Shown piece after piece: positions 11,186-21,989 of a stretch of 64,000 bases of DNA. The position numbers were made by a program, and so were the translations under genes. The notes beneath the pieces are model-generated. The model saw only the letters and a list, made by a program, of their open reading frames with translations, was not told the origin of the DNA and did not search any database. The DNA comes from Myxocyprinus asiaticus (taxonomy: Eukaryota; Chordata; Actinopteri; Cypriniformes; Catostomidae). How positions within the stretch are numbered: the first letter of the stretch is position 1; each line of letters begins with the position of its first letter. The stretch lies in NCBI RefSeq assembly GCF_019703515.2, contig NC_059359.1, positions 1,049,501 to 1,113,500 of the forward strand. Reading direction: 5' to 3'.

Positions 11186-12824
11186 CAGTATCTCACAGAA
11201 GTGAGTACACCCCTCACATTTTAGTAAATATTTTATTATATCTTTTCATGTGACAACACTGAAGAAATGACACTTTGCTACAATGTAAAGTAGTGAGTGT
11301 ACAGCTTGTATAACAGTGTAAATTTGCTGTCCCCTCAAAATAACTCAACACACAGCCATTGATGTCTAAACCGCTGGCAACAAAAGTGAGTACACCCCTA
11401 AGTGAAAATGTCCAAATTGGGCACAATTAGCCATTTTCCCTCCCCGGTGTCATGTGATTCGTTAGTGTTACAAGGTCTCAGGTGTGAATGGGGAGCAGGT
11501 GTGTTAAATTTCGTGTTATCGCTCTCACTCTCTCATACTGGTCACTGGAAGTTCAACATGGCACCTCATGGCAAAGAACTCTCTGAGGATCTGAAAAAAA
11601 GAACTGTTGCTCTACTTAAAGATAGCCTAGGCTATAAGAAGATTGCCAAGACCCTGAAACTGAGCTGCAGCACGATGGCCAAGACTATACAGCGGTTTAA
11701 CAGGACAGGTTCCACTCAGAACAGGCCTCGCCATGGTCGACCAAAGAAGTTGAGTGCACGTGCTCAGCGTCATATCCAGAGGTTGTCTTTGGGAAACAGA
11801 CGTATGAGTGCTGCCAGTATTGCTGCAGAGGTTGAAGGGGTGGGGGGTCAGCCTGTCAGTGCTCAGACCATACGCCGCACTGCATCAAATTGGTCTGCAT
11901 GGCTGTCGTCCCAGAAGGAAGCCTCTTCTAAAGATGATGCACAAGAAAGCCCGCAAACAGTTTGCTGAAGACAAGCAGACTAAGGACATGGATTACTGGA
12001 ACCATGTCCTATGGTCTGATGAGACCAAGATAAACTTATTTGGTTCAGATGGTGTCAAGCGTGTGTGGCGGCAACCAGGTGAGGAGCACAAAGACAAGTG
12101 TGTCTTGGCCTACAGTCAAGCATGGTGGTGGGAGTGTCATGGTCTGGGGCTGCATGAGTGCTGCCGGCACTGGGGAGCTACAGTTCATTAAGGGAACCAT
12201 GAATGCCAACATGTGCTGTGACATACTGAAGCAGAGCATGATCCCCTCCCTTCAGAGACTGGGCCGCAGGGCAGTATTCCAACATGATAACGACCCCAAA
12301 CACACCTCCAAGACGACAACTGCCTTGCTAAAGAAGCTGAGGGTAAAGGTGATGGACTGGCCAAGCATGTCTCCAGACCTAAACCCTATTGAGCATCTGT
12401 GGGGCATCCTCAAACGGAAGGTGGAGGAGCGCAAGGTCTCTAACATCCACCAGCTCCGTGATGTCGTCATGGAGGAGTGGAAGAGGACTCCAGTGGCAAC
12501 CTGTGAAGCTCTGGTGAACTCCATGCCCAAGAGGGTTAAGGTAGTGCTGGAAAATAATGGTGGCCACACAAAATATTGACACTTTGGGCCCAATTTGGAC
12601 ATTTTCACTTAGGGGTGTACTCACTTTTGTTGCCAGCGGTTTAGACATTAATGGCTGTGTGTTGAGTTATTTTGAGGGGACAGCAAATTTACACTGTTAT
12701 ACAAGCTGTACACTCACTACTTTACATTGTAGCAAAGTGTCATTTCTTCAGTGTTGTCACATGAAAAGATATAATAAAATATTTACTCAAATGTGAGGGG
12801 TGTACTCACTTCTGTGAGATACTG
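11186..12824 (+). mobile_element. Tc1-like transposon with long terminal inverted repeats
   Basis: The element is 1639 bp and is flanked by TA at 11184-11185 and 12825-12826. Both ends read CAGTATCTCACAGAAGTGAG inward. The inverted repeats are about 238 bp each (11186-11423 and 12587-12824), shown by nearly identical antisense reading frames at 11214-11426 and 12557-12796. Each arm contains two direct-repeat-like motifs, an outer AGTGAGTACACCCCTCAC and an inner AGTGAGTACACCCCTAAG. This is the IR/DR architecture known from Sleeping Beauty-type fish elements. The near-identity of the arms suggests relatively recent activity, although the transposase frame is broken. Confidence 0.95.
11558..12579 (+). 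pseudogene. Tc1-like transposase, frameshifted
   Basis: The start is the ATG at 11558 (MAPHGKELSEDLKKR). Reading requires three frames: 11558 to about 11880, about 11880 to about 12110, and about 12110 to the TGA at 12577-12579. Visible parts are an N-terminal paired-like helix-turn-helix (LGYKKIAKTLKLS), a GRPKKL AT-hook-like motif, and the DDE catalytic core: WSDETKINLF, FQHDNDPKHTSK, and [11 protein letters not shown]. Each catalytic acidic residue is present, but the two frame changes would prevent a full-length protein. The length of about 340 codons is normal for the family. Confidence 0.92.
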
Positions 12825-12826
12825 TA

Positions 12827-13905
12827 CATACACTAATGAGAGGGAGACACAGCTGACATCTCGGCCAGAGAGGAGGAGAAGATCGGTTCAGAGTAGCATA
12901 TTATCATACTAAGCTTACTGTATCTGCAGAATATAACATGTATACTGTGTACAGTAATGAGTAAGTTAGTGTTCTATTTCAAGCATCACTTACATTACTG
13001 TAGTGCAACAAATGTCTTGTACTTTGACAGAATATTGTAGAACACCTCATATGCTCGCTGGCATCCTGCCAGAAGTGCACACCTGTGCCCCATTTTAGTG
13101 AGTTTGCTAAGCCATTAGGTTGATAAAGAAAGCTGTATGGCAAAGCAGGATGTCACACAACTGTAAGGACGTACTCGATAGTGTCACCCCTAACAGTCTG
13201 CAGGTGTTACTGAGTTACAGAATACACCTGTTACTATATTCCTGTGATTTTAAGAGGCCCTGTTCTGGTGCTTACAGTATGTTCTAGATGGGTCTCCTGG
13301 TTCTTAATATGGCAAGATATTATTCTACGATGCCAGGTAATAATTCACCTCTGCTGTCCCCCCCCTAAATAGAAATTACATGTATAAAAAACTATTAAAT
13401 AAAATGAAGCCTTTTCTTGGTCTGATAAGAATTTGTTACTTTTTGACATTTTTAGGACAAAAAAGCAATGATTCACCCCACATTCTCACTACTTTAATGC
13501 AAAATAAATGAATAAAATATATATATTTATTCACTTAAAAATAAATGTTTTATATATATTGTATGACAGTAATGAGAATGGCAGTAAAATAAATAAAAAG
13601 TCAAATGCCCTGACCAGCTCTTTATTTCTTTGGTCCAGACTCATTATGGAAATAAAAATAATGTAGCAATAAATAAAAAATTAAATAATTTCTTTATATA
13701 AAACATAAATAAAAACAAAAACACAGAGATCCTAAAAATAAACTTAATTTTCTTTATGCAAAATATAATTTCATACTTTATTTTTTTGGTGTGAAATATG
13801 ACCTGGACATGTTTTCATGAGATTCACTCAAATTCATCACACACTCGTCAAAGTTTAATAAATAAGTAAATAAATAAAATGACTCATAGTGGCCCCATGA
13901 CATTT
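12827..13905. other. Intergenic sequence, no gene seen
   Basis: AT-rich intergenic DNA that becomes very rich in AAATAAAT-type phrases after about 13500. I see no exons, RNA genes or paired terminal repeats. Confidence 0.5.
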
Positions 13906-13950
13906 GGGCTCTATTTTCGCAGTGCTACATGCTACGACCATGTGTTATGT

Positions 13951-14271
13951 CTTATCCAATTTTCGTGAGAGCGCTAATTCTAAGTGAAAATTTAGTGCCA
14001 GCGCAGAGTGCAAGTGGCCATTGGTGGGAGTGTTTGTGCTATCTGTGGGTATATTGTATGGTAATTAAGTGGCGAAAAGCGCAATTTGTTATTTTCCTGA
14101 GAAATAGGTCATTGCGCTAAGACGTTTCAGAACCACGTCTGTTTTCAGTGCAATGTCTAAATTCAGTTCCTGCATTTGCAGTTTGGAGATTCCACCATTT
14201 TCGTGCCACTTGCGCTCTGCGCTGGCACGAAAATTTCGCTTAGAATTAACGCTCTCACGAAAATTGGATGA
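13951..14271. mobile_element. Palindromic MITE
   Basis: The left arm from 13951 reads TCCAATTTTCGTGAGAGCG, AATTCTAAG and GCCAGCGCAGAG. The right arm, ending near 14271, is its reverse complement with a few mismatches (CTCTGCGCTGGC, CTTAGAATTAACGCTCTCAC, GAAAATTGGATGAG). The arms are about 65 bp and the centre about 170 bp. There is no coding content. Superfamily not assigned. Confidence 0.7.
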
Positions 14272-15659
14272 GATGGTGATAAATCAGATGGTGATAAAGT
14301 TCATGTCCAAATTCTGACAATACAGTGGAACATGAAATTAAGTCCCTACACTGTTGTAGCTGTTTTATGAAACAAATATGTATGAGAGTTGTGTTAAACT
14401 ATCTAAAGTTCATGGTTTATTTTCAAAAATTATTATCATTATGTTTATATTTACAATTGTATTAATGATCTGATTTGTATTGGTATTTTTCCACTTGTTG
14501 TCGTAGAGTGATTTTTTAGTCACTGCAAAGCGGTCGGTGGAAGAAGTTGGAGAGAGTAAAATGTTTGGATTTGGTATGATTTTTTCGACCACTTCATCAT
14601 ATTGATTCTATTTTCGTTTAGTTTGAAGTGTAATTTGAATTTAGAAATATTTTTGGTTTAATTTTTCGTGTTTCAATAAATGAATATAATTTTTCTAAAT
14701 CAAAATGGACCGGTAGAAGTGAAGTGCATGCTGATACAATCACTGTTAATACTAGCCATGATTTATGTGTCAGTAGATGAAAATGATTAATAATACTTAC
14801 ATTCTCTATAATTTAACGGGCATTCAAATCCTGATGAGAATCACATATTTCATGAGTATAAAAGGAGCGTGTTACTATTATACAGATATGCCTGACATTC
14901 ATCAAGGACGCAGTTAATGCACAATAGAACTTGAGTCCATATTTCTATTCTTCTAATTCATTGCATACATATTGCATTCATATCGCTGGTGCTTGAGAGA
15001 ATGGACTGTAAAATAGGACGCAGATGGTGAAATAACCGGAGAAGATCCTCAGAATTAAACTGCACTTGGTTACGCCTTTTTGTGAGTTGTGCGCATGATT
15101 AGCGCATGCGCCCATTGACTTCGCATTTATGACTTGAGCCCCATTCACACTGCAGGTGGCATGTTGCTAGACTTTACGATCTGTGTCGCTGGTGGGCGTT
15201 CCTACTGCTGCCACCACTCTAACGTTATTGGTGGACTGCACAACTGGCCATAGTAGCGTTTGAAATGCTGTTTACAGATGATACCGCCGATAAAACTAAG
15301 ATATACTAAATTGACTAATAGATAGATAATACTAAAAGGAACAGTGTTGGGTAAGTTACTCAAAAATAGTAATCCACTACAAATGACTAATTACTTCTCT
15401 AAAATTATAACCAGATTACTTTACTAATTACTTCATTGGACAAGTAATCACATTACTAATTATTTTAATTTTAAGTTACTTTCTAAAACACTTCCTCTCA
15501 ACGAATTCAAAATAATGTCTCTTTTTCCTCCTCGTTCATTGTTGTACATAAGTCATACACTCAGCACCTCACATTACTCATATTATAGACCTCACTCATT
15601 ACAGGTCTATAATTCATACATTAAAAGAATTCTACATAAATAATATTATTTCAAAAACA

Positions 15660-18600
15660 TGTGTAATGCTAATAATGTACTTAAAATACTGGATATGATC
15701 ATCATGATGGCCGCCTCGGTGTGGAGCTCCTCAGTTCTTTTGTTGTTTTTGTTTGTTTGTCCTGTGTTTAGTAATCTTTTTCCAGTCAGTTTTAACAGTG
15801 ACGAACTGCTGAACATTCGACAGCATGTACCAGACAATTTTTTCCCGGATTTTGAATATTCAGACGTTTTGTTTGACATTTTAGTTGAAGGCACGGCTTT
15901 GTTGTTCAGGAGACGCAGGCGAGGAAGACGAGCCAGTGTGCTGGTCAAACTCCATCGCTGTGGATTTCGAACAGCGCTGCCGAGTATTCACTTAGTGAAT
16001 CTCCGCTCCCTAATAAAACGGACGAACTACATCACCTCACCCGCACAAACAAGGACTTTTCAACCTCTGCTGCCTTGTGCTTCACAGAAACCTGGCTGAG
16101 TGAAGCCATTCCGGACAGCGTGTTACATCTGCTTGGCTTTCAGCTGTTCAGAGTGGATTGCATGGCGGAGTTAACGGGGAAAACGAGAGGTGGTGGAACA
16201 TGCTTTTACATCAATGAAAGTTGGTTTACAGATGTAACAATGTTAAAGAGGATGTGCTGTCCTAATTTGGAAGCGCTCTTTATTAACAGTAAGCCTTTCT
16301 ACTCGCCACGGGAGTTTACCTTGTTTATTCTGGTGAGTGTGTATGTCGCACTAAACACGTGTGTGAACACAGCGCTGCAACAGCTGGCTGATCAAATCAC
16401 AGACACAGAACAGCAATACCCGGACTCAGTTATTATTATTCTTGGGGATTTTTACAAAGCAAATCTCACACGTGAACTGCCCAAATACAAACAGCACATC
16501 ACATGCTCCACCAGAGACAGGAACATACTGGATCATTGTCTGGTTCCTCTTCTTCCAACCTACAGACAGAAATTAAAATCAGCTAAACCTGTAGTAAGGA
16601 CTGTAAAGAGATGGACCAATGAAGCAGAGCGGGAACTACAAGCCTGCTTCGATTGTATGGATTGGAGTGTTTTTGAGGCTGCAGACACCAATCTGGATGA
16701 GCTCACAGATACTGTTACATCATATATAAGTTTCTGTGAGGATATGTGCATTCCTACTAGGACTTATTTAAAGTTCAACAACGACAAACCATAGTTTACA
16801 GCAGAGCTCAGGCAGCTTCATCAGGCCAAAGAGGATGCTTACAGGAGTGGGGATAAAGTTTTGTACAATCAGGCCAGGAACACACTGAATAAGGGAATCA
16901 GAGTGGCTAAAAGAAGATACTCTGAGAAGCTGAAAAACAAGTTTTCAGCTAACGACCCTGCATCAGTGTGGAGTGGCATGAAACAACTCACAAATTACAG
17001 GACTCCTACCCCCAACCCTGTGGTGGACCAACAACTGGCTGACGACCTGAATGTGTTCTACTGTAGATTTGAAAGGCCCAATCTCACACCCCATACCCAC
17101 TCTGACCTTCACTTCACACAAACACCAACACCTCCTGTAACCCCCCTCTTCCCCCATCCTGCTACTCAACCTGCATTTAAGATCAGTGAAGATGATGTGA
17201 GCCGCGTCTTTCGGAAACAAAAGACGAGGAAAGCTTCAGGCCCAGATGGTGTCTCACCAGCGTGTCTTCGATCCTGTGCTAACCAGCTGGCCCCCATCTT
17301 CACACAGATCTTCAATAGATCACTGGAGCAGTGTGAAGTCCCATGCTGCTTCAAATGCTCAATCATTATTCCTGTCCCAAAGAAACCAAAAATCACAGGA
17401 CTTAATGACTACAGACCTGTCGCCCTGATGTCTGTGGTCATGAAATCATTTGAGAGACTGGTGTTGGCCCACCTGAAGGACATCACTGGACCCTTTCTAG
17501 ATCCCCTTCAATTTGCTTATCGAGCAAACAGGTCTGTGGATGATGCAGTCAACATGGGATTCCATCATATCCTGCAACATCTGGACAGACCAGGGACATA
17601 TGCAAGGATCCTTTTTGTGGACTTCAGTTTGGCTTTCAACACCATCATCCCAGCTATACTCCAGAATAAATTACACCAACTCTCTGTTCCCATGTCTATC
17701 TGTCAGTGGATTACCAGCTTTCTGATAGACAGGCAGCAGCTTGTGAGACAGGGGAAACTCACTTCTAGCACCTGTACAATCAGCTCTCCCCACTACTCTT
17801 CTCCCTCTACACCAATGACTGCATCGCCAAGGACCCCTCTGTCAAGCTCCTGAAGTTTGCAGACGACACCACTGTCATCGCCTCATCCGAGATGACGATG
17901 AGTCTGCATACAGAAGGGAGGTTGAACAGCTGTCTGTCTGGTGCAGTCAAAACAACGTTGAGCTGAACACACTCAAAACGGTGGAGATGATAGTGGACTT
18001 TAGGAGAAACACCCCAACACTGACCCCCCCTCACCATTCTAAATAGCACTGTGGCAGCAGTGGAGTCATTCAGGTTCCTGGGCACTACCATCTCACAGGA
18101 CCTGAAGTGGGAGACACACATTGACTCCATTGTGAAAAAGGCCCAGCAGAGGTTGTACTTCCTTCGCCAGCTGAGGAAATTCAACCTGCCACAGGCGCTG
18201 TTGATACAGTTCTACTCAGCAGTCATTGAGTCTGTCCTCTGCACTTCAATAACTGTCTGGTTTAGTTCAGCTATGAAATCAGACATCAGAAGACTACAAA
18301 AGACAGTTCGGACTGCTGAGAGGATTATTGGTTGCCCCCTGCCCCCCCTTCAAGAACTATACACTTCCAGAGTGAAGAAAAAGGCTGGAAAGATCACTCT
18401 GGACCCCACTCACCCTGCCCACTACATTTTTGAACAAGGAATTTGTCGACCTTCTGGCCGACGCTTCAGAGCTCTGAGCACCAGAACCGTCAGGCACAGG
18501 AACAGTTTTTTCCCTCAGACTATCCATCTCATGAACAGTTAAACTGCCCCATTGAGCAATAACTATGTGCAATACACAGTCTAGTCTTTTTTATATTTAT

Positions 18601-18890
18601 CCAACACATCCAACCTCTTCTGCCATTTAATTCCTCTGAAAAAAAAAAAAAAAAAACATTTGCACTGTACATAACAGATTTGTATTAGATTTGCACTACC
18701 CATGTGTATGTGTGTACGTACGTATGCGTATAATTAGTTTTAATTTTATTATTATCTATGTCTTGCTGCTGTTTTTGTATTGTTTTTGTATTGTTGTACA
18801 CTGGAAGCTCCTGTCAACAAGACAAGTTCCTTGTATGTGTAAGCATACTTGGCAATAAAGCTGATTCTGATTCTTCTTCTTCTTTTAAAA
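15660..18890 (+). mobile_element. L2-like non-LTR retrotransposon (degraded)
   Basis: The element runs from roughly 15660, where the 5' end is uncertain, to the 3' tail GGCAATAAAGCTGATTCTGA with short TTCTTC repeats near 18880. Such ATTCTG-type terminal repeats are typical of L2/CR1 elements. TTAAAAG occurs on both sides (about 15622 and 18885) and might be the target duplication. The element encodes endonuclease and reverse transcriptase in a broken frame. Confidence 0.85.
16075..18542 (+). pseudogene. LINE endonuclease / reverse transcriptase remnant
   Basis: Frames at 16075-16794 and 16861-17853 are the same frame separated by a TAG at 16792. A third stretch at 18051-18542 is in another frame. 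Visible parts are an endonuclease-like start (CFTETWLSEAIPD; ILGDFYKANL), RT motifs (KASGPDGVSPACLR; LNDYRPVALMSVVMKSFERL; ILFVDFSLAFNTI), and an FADDTT box near 17857. The C-terminal segment (SFRFLGTTISQDLKWETHID) follows. The stretch that should carry the PQG-type motif between about 17790 and 17850 appears deleted. It is not functional. Confidence 0.9.
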
Positions 18891-19553
18891 GTAATAAGAT
18901 GAATTAAAAGTCAGTAACTCTAATCTGATTACAAGAATTTAAAATGTAATGTGTTACACTACTTTTGCCGTAAAGGTAATTAGATTACAGTAACTAATTA
19001 CTTTGTAATTGCATTACACCCAACACTGACAAGGAATCAGTTCTTTTGCCTCTAAAAATGCACATTGTGCAGGGGAGAGCTTTTTATATAACCTGCAGCA
19101 GTGCTTAAAGCATCATATGGTTTGGACGGATGACGTAAGCTCCTCTGTCTTCACTCTCATTGGTAGTCGCTTGCGAATGTCGCACATCATTTGCATAAAG
19201 TTGAAAATTATTCAGCTTGTCTTGTCACTCCCCACGGCGATCTCTGTCGCCAACGGTCGCGACAGGTCTTGTTGCCAGAAGTTGCTGTGCTCGCATTAAA
19301 AATGAATGGGATAGTGTCGCTGTCTCGCGCAGTGGCGCTGCTGGTGTGATTGGGGCTTTAAGACATTGCGTTGCGCGTAATGCTTGCGCTCTTAAAATAG
19401 GGCCTTCTCTGTTTGTTGTACTACCTTAAATTCATGCAGAATTGTATTACTTTTTCCATTGAGAATAATGACAATTACAAAAGAACTCAAAAGTAAAATG
19501 TCCAGATGCATTACAGAAATAATAATAATAGGCTTAATTTGTTTTAATTACGC

Positions 19554-19554
<1 letters not shown>

Positions 19555-19602
<48 letters not shown>
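19555..19602. repeat. (AT)n microsatellite
   Basis: About 24 uninterrupted AT dinucleotides, followed by TTGGTTTGGTGTGACCTGGA. That phrase also occurs near 13789-13813, suggesting both sit in copies of an older repeat. Confidence 0.95.
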
Positions 19603-19605
<3 letters not shown>

Positions 19606-20576
19606 TTTGGTGTGACCTGGACATGTTTTTGTGAGATTAACTAAAACAGTTACACACTCATTGTCGTATAATAAATCAATCAGTCAATCAAATGAATAAC
19701 ATACTAATACTACTGACCCCCTACAACGTGGTGGCGGGCTAGTCCCCCTTCCCTAAGGAGAATATATAGTGATTTAATAAGATCTACTATAGATTATGGC
19801 AGTATTATATATAGTTCAGCTTCTGCATCTCTGGAAAAAAAAAAAGGTAAAAGTTATCTAATTCCAGGCATTAAGAATTTGTTGTGGTGCATTCAGATCT
19901 TCACCAGTAGCTGCTTTTCAAATGGAAGTGGGAGCAGGGCCATTTCTAGGCATTGGCGAACTAGGTGGTCACCTAGGTCGCCACCTGCTGGGGGGGTGCC
20001 AAAGAGGTGGCCGCTGCAACGCACCCCAAACCCCCCCCCCAACAGGGGCAGCAATAGGGATCTTGCCTAGGCCGCCAGAATGGTCTGAAACGACCCTGAG
20101 TGGGAGAGATGCCTTTGGAAATTCGCTGGTTACAATTGAAAATGGTTTATTGGATATCAATAAAAGGACATAGTTATAGTCATCCTGTAAAGAAAGTTCT
20201 GGACAACTGTTGGGAGTATGAGTAATCACAGTTGGCGAGTTTCAGTTGGAACGCAAATAATGAGGCTCACCGAATGGGAGTTTTCAATGTTGAAGTAAGC
20301 CCAACAGTGGCAATGCCAGGGTTACCTCACTGGATGTTTCCAATGCCATCAGTCGAATTACAGTTGCTGGAAAAAATAAATGACAAACAAAGATGGGTTT
20401 CTAAGGATATGGTAGTGAGGTAATATATAGATTAAGAGCATTATTATTGTATACAAATAAACAATAATAGTTCAAAGGATCCAGAGTCTGGACATACAGC
20501 AGCAGTAGTTATTCCTCAGTTTGACTGTAAAATATGGAAAAGAACATCTAATCATTTATCTGTTTACTCATCAGAA

Positions 20577-21682
20577 ATGATAGCAATACAGTTGGCTCTT
20601 CAGTGGGTGGAAGAGGTTCAGCCACTAAATGTGGTGGTCTGTTCTGACTCTCTTTCTGGCCTTACTAGCTTAATGAATGGGAAATCTAATTCTAGACAGG
20701 ATATCCTTTTTGAAAACCTTCAGACATTGTTCAGAATACGACAACAAGTGGGCCTGGGTAGCTCAGCGAGTATTGACACTGACTATCACCCCTGGAGTCG
20801 TGAGTTCGAATCCAAGGCGTGCTGAGTGACTCCAGCCAGGTCTCCTAAGCAACCAAATTGGCCCGGTTGCTAGGGAGGGTAGAGTCTCATGGGGTAACCT
20901 CCTCGTGGTCGTGATTAGTGGTTCTCGCTCTCAATGGGGCGTGTGGTAAGTTGTGTGTGGATCGTGGAGAGTAGCATGAGCCTCCACATGCTGTGAGTCT
21001 CCGCGGTGTCATGCACAACGAGTCACGTGATAAGATGCGCGGATTGACGGTCTCAGAAGCGGAGGCAACTGAGACTTGTCCTCCACCACCCGGATTGAGG
21101 TGAGTAACCGTGCCACCATGAGGACCTACTAAGTAGTGGGAATTGGGCATTCCAAATTGGGAGAAAAGGGGATTAAAATATATATATATATTTTTTAAAA
21201 AAAGCATACAACAACAAGGGATGAAAACATTGTTTCTGTGGGTGCCGGCACATGTGGGGGTAAAAGGTAATGAACTAGCAGATGAAATGGCTAAACAGGC
21301 ATTAGAGTATCCAAGAATAGATATGAATATACCAATGAGTAAAGCGGAAATGAAAGGAATAATTAAAGAGACAGTTAAAAGGAGGTGGCAAGAAATGTGG
21401 ACCCATGAGAGAAAGGGAAGACATCTATATGGAATTTAAAAAGAGGTGGGAAATGAGAGAGTAGTTTGTGGCAAAAGAAGGGATGACACAGTAACTTCAC
21501 AACTCTGTATTGGACACATTGCATTGAACCAGTCACTATTTAAGATAGGAAAGCATAACAACGGACTGTGCAATCATTGTGGATTACTGGAAACTGTTGA
21601 CCATGCTCTATTAGAATGTATAGGAGATTACAAAAAAGATCTCAGCACAGAGAAGATGTTAAAGCCATATCCAAAGGGATAA
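20577..21682 (+). pseudogene. LINE RNase H region, interrupted
   Basis: Coding remnants are at 20577-20747, 21203-21439 and 21446-21682. The first carries the glutamate and aspartate of the RNase H core (SSEMIAIQLA; CSDSLSGL). The second carries the final acidic segment (GNELADEMAK). A SINE occupies the middle, and a TAA stop at about 21437 plus a frame change break the remainder. Confidence 0.8.
20748..21203 (+). mobile_element. tRNA-derived SINE, copy B
   Basis: The tRNA-like head is GGGCCTGGGTAGCTCAGCGA, with an A-box-like TAGCTCAGCGAG at about 20759 and a B-box GAGTTCGAATCC near 20802. The family body follows to GGAATTGGGCATTCCAAATT and an AT/A-rich tail. ACAACAA immediately before the head and again just after the tail (about 21211) is a plausible short target duplication. 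It interrupts the RNase H frame of the surrounding LINE. Confidence 0.92.
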
Positions 21683-21965
21683 ATAGTTTAACATTACAGA
21701 ACTTACTGAATAACAATTCAAAAGTGACTAAGGCTGTATTAGATTACCTAAAGATAACAGGTCTGATTAGAAGAATATAACATCAAGTCCTTGGGAAATA
21801 ATATGATATTCAGATTAAACCTTTTTTCCATCTTTTTATTTCCTTCTTCATCAGTGCTTCACACTCCATTCCAGTAGGTGGCGGAAATGCACCTAAGCTT
21901 GTTTGCCAACCGCCAATAAATCCAAAGAAGAAGAAGAAGACTCCGCGGTGCCCGTGACGCATCCA

Positions 21966-21973
21966 TGACGTCA
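21966..21973. promoter_or_regulatory. Consensus CRE (TGACGTCA) in the tmem222 promoter
   Basis: A perfect palindromic TGACGTCA lies 16 bp before the proposed tmem222 ATG, in a short GC-rich stretch (CTCCGCGGTGCCCGTGACG). CREB/ATF binding sites at such positions are common in housekeeping promoters. The site is seen in the sequence; its use is inferred. Confidence 0.5.
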
Positions 21974-21989
21974 CTGCGGGCCGACTGTG

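Larger units (their letters stand above)
15342..19028. mobile_element. hAT-like MITE interrupted by a LINE
   Basis: The left end at 15342 reads CAGTGTTGGGTAAGTTACT. The right end finishes ACCCAACACTG at 19028 and is its inverted partner. It is flanked by 8-bp near-duplicates AAAAGGAA (15334-15341) and ACAAGGAA (19029-19036), matching hAT target duplications. The native body is the TAATTACTTCTC..TTACTTT-type sequence at 15342-15650 and 18890-19028. The intervening 3.2 kb is an L2-like LINE inserted later. Confidence 0.82.
20180..21941 (+). mobile_element. 5'-truncated LINE with RNase H domain (I/Nimb-like)
   Basis: Only the 3' part of a non-LTR element remains. Its tail at 21870-21941 (AGGTGGCGGAAATGCACC..CCAATAAATCCAAAGAAG) ends in GAA repeats. 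Upstream is an RNase H-like region: SSEMIAIQLALQWVEEV and VVVCSDSLSGLTSL before 20748, then WVPAHVGVKGNELADEMAKQ after 21203. The two halves are separated by SINE copy B. A zinc-knuckle-like LCNHCGLLETVDHALLEC follows near 21570. RNase H downstream of RT is characteristic of the I/Nimb group. The start at 20180 is approximate. The tail ends about 48 bp before the tmem222 start codon. Confidence 0.8.

Noticed and set aside
20748..20825. Possible functional tRNA gene
   Set aside because: A- and B-box-like motifs are present, but the rest does not fold as a cloverleaf by eye and the sequence continues into the SINE body.
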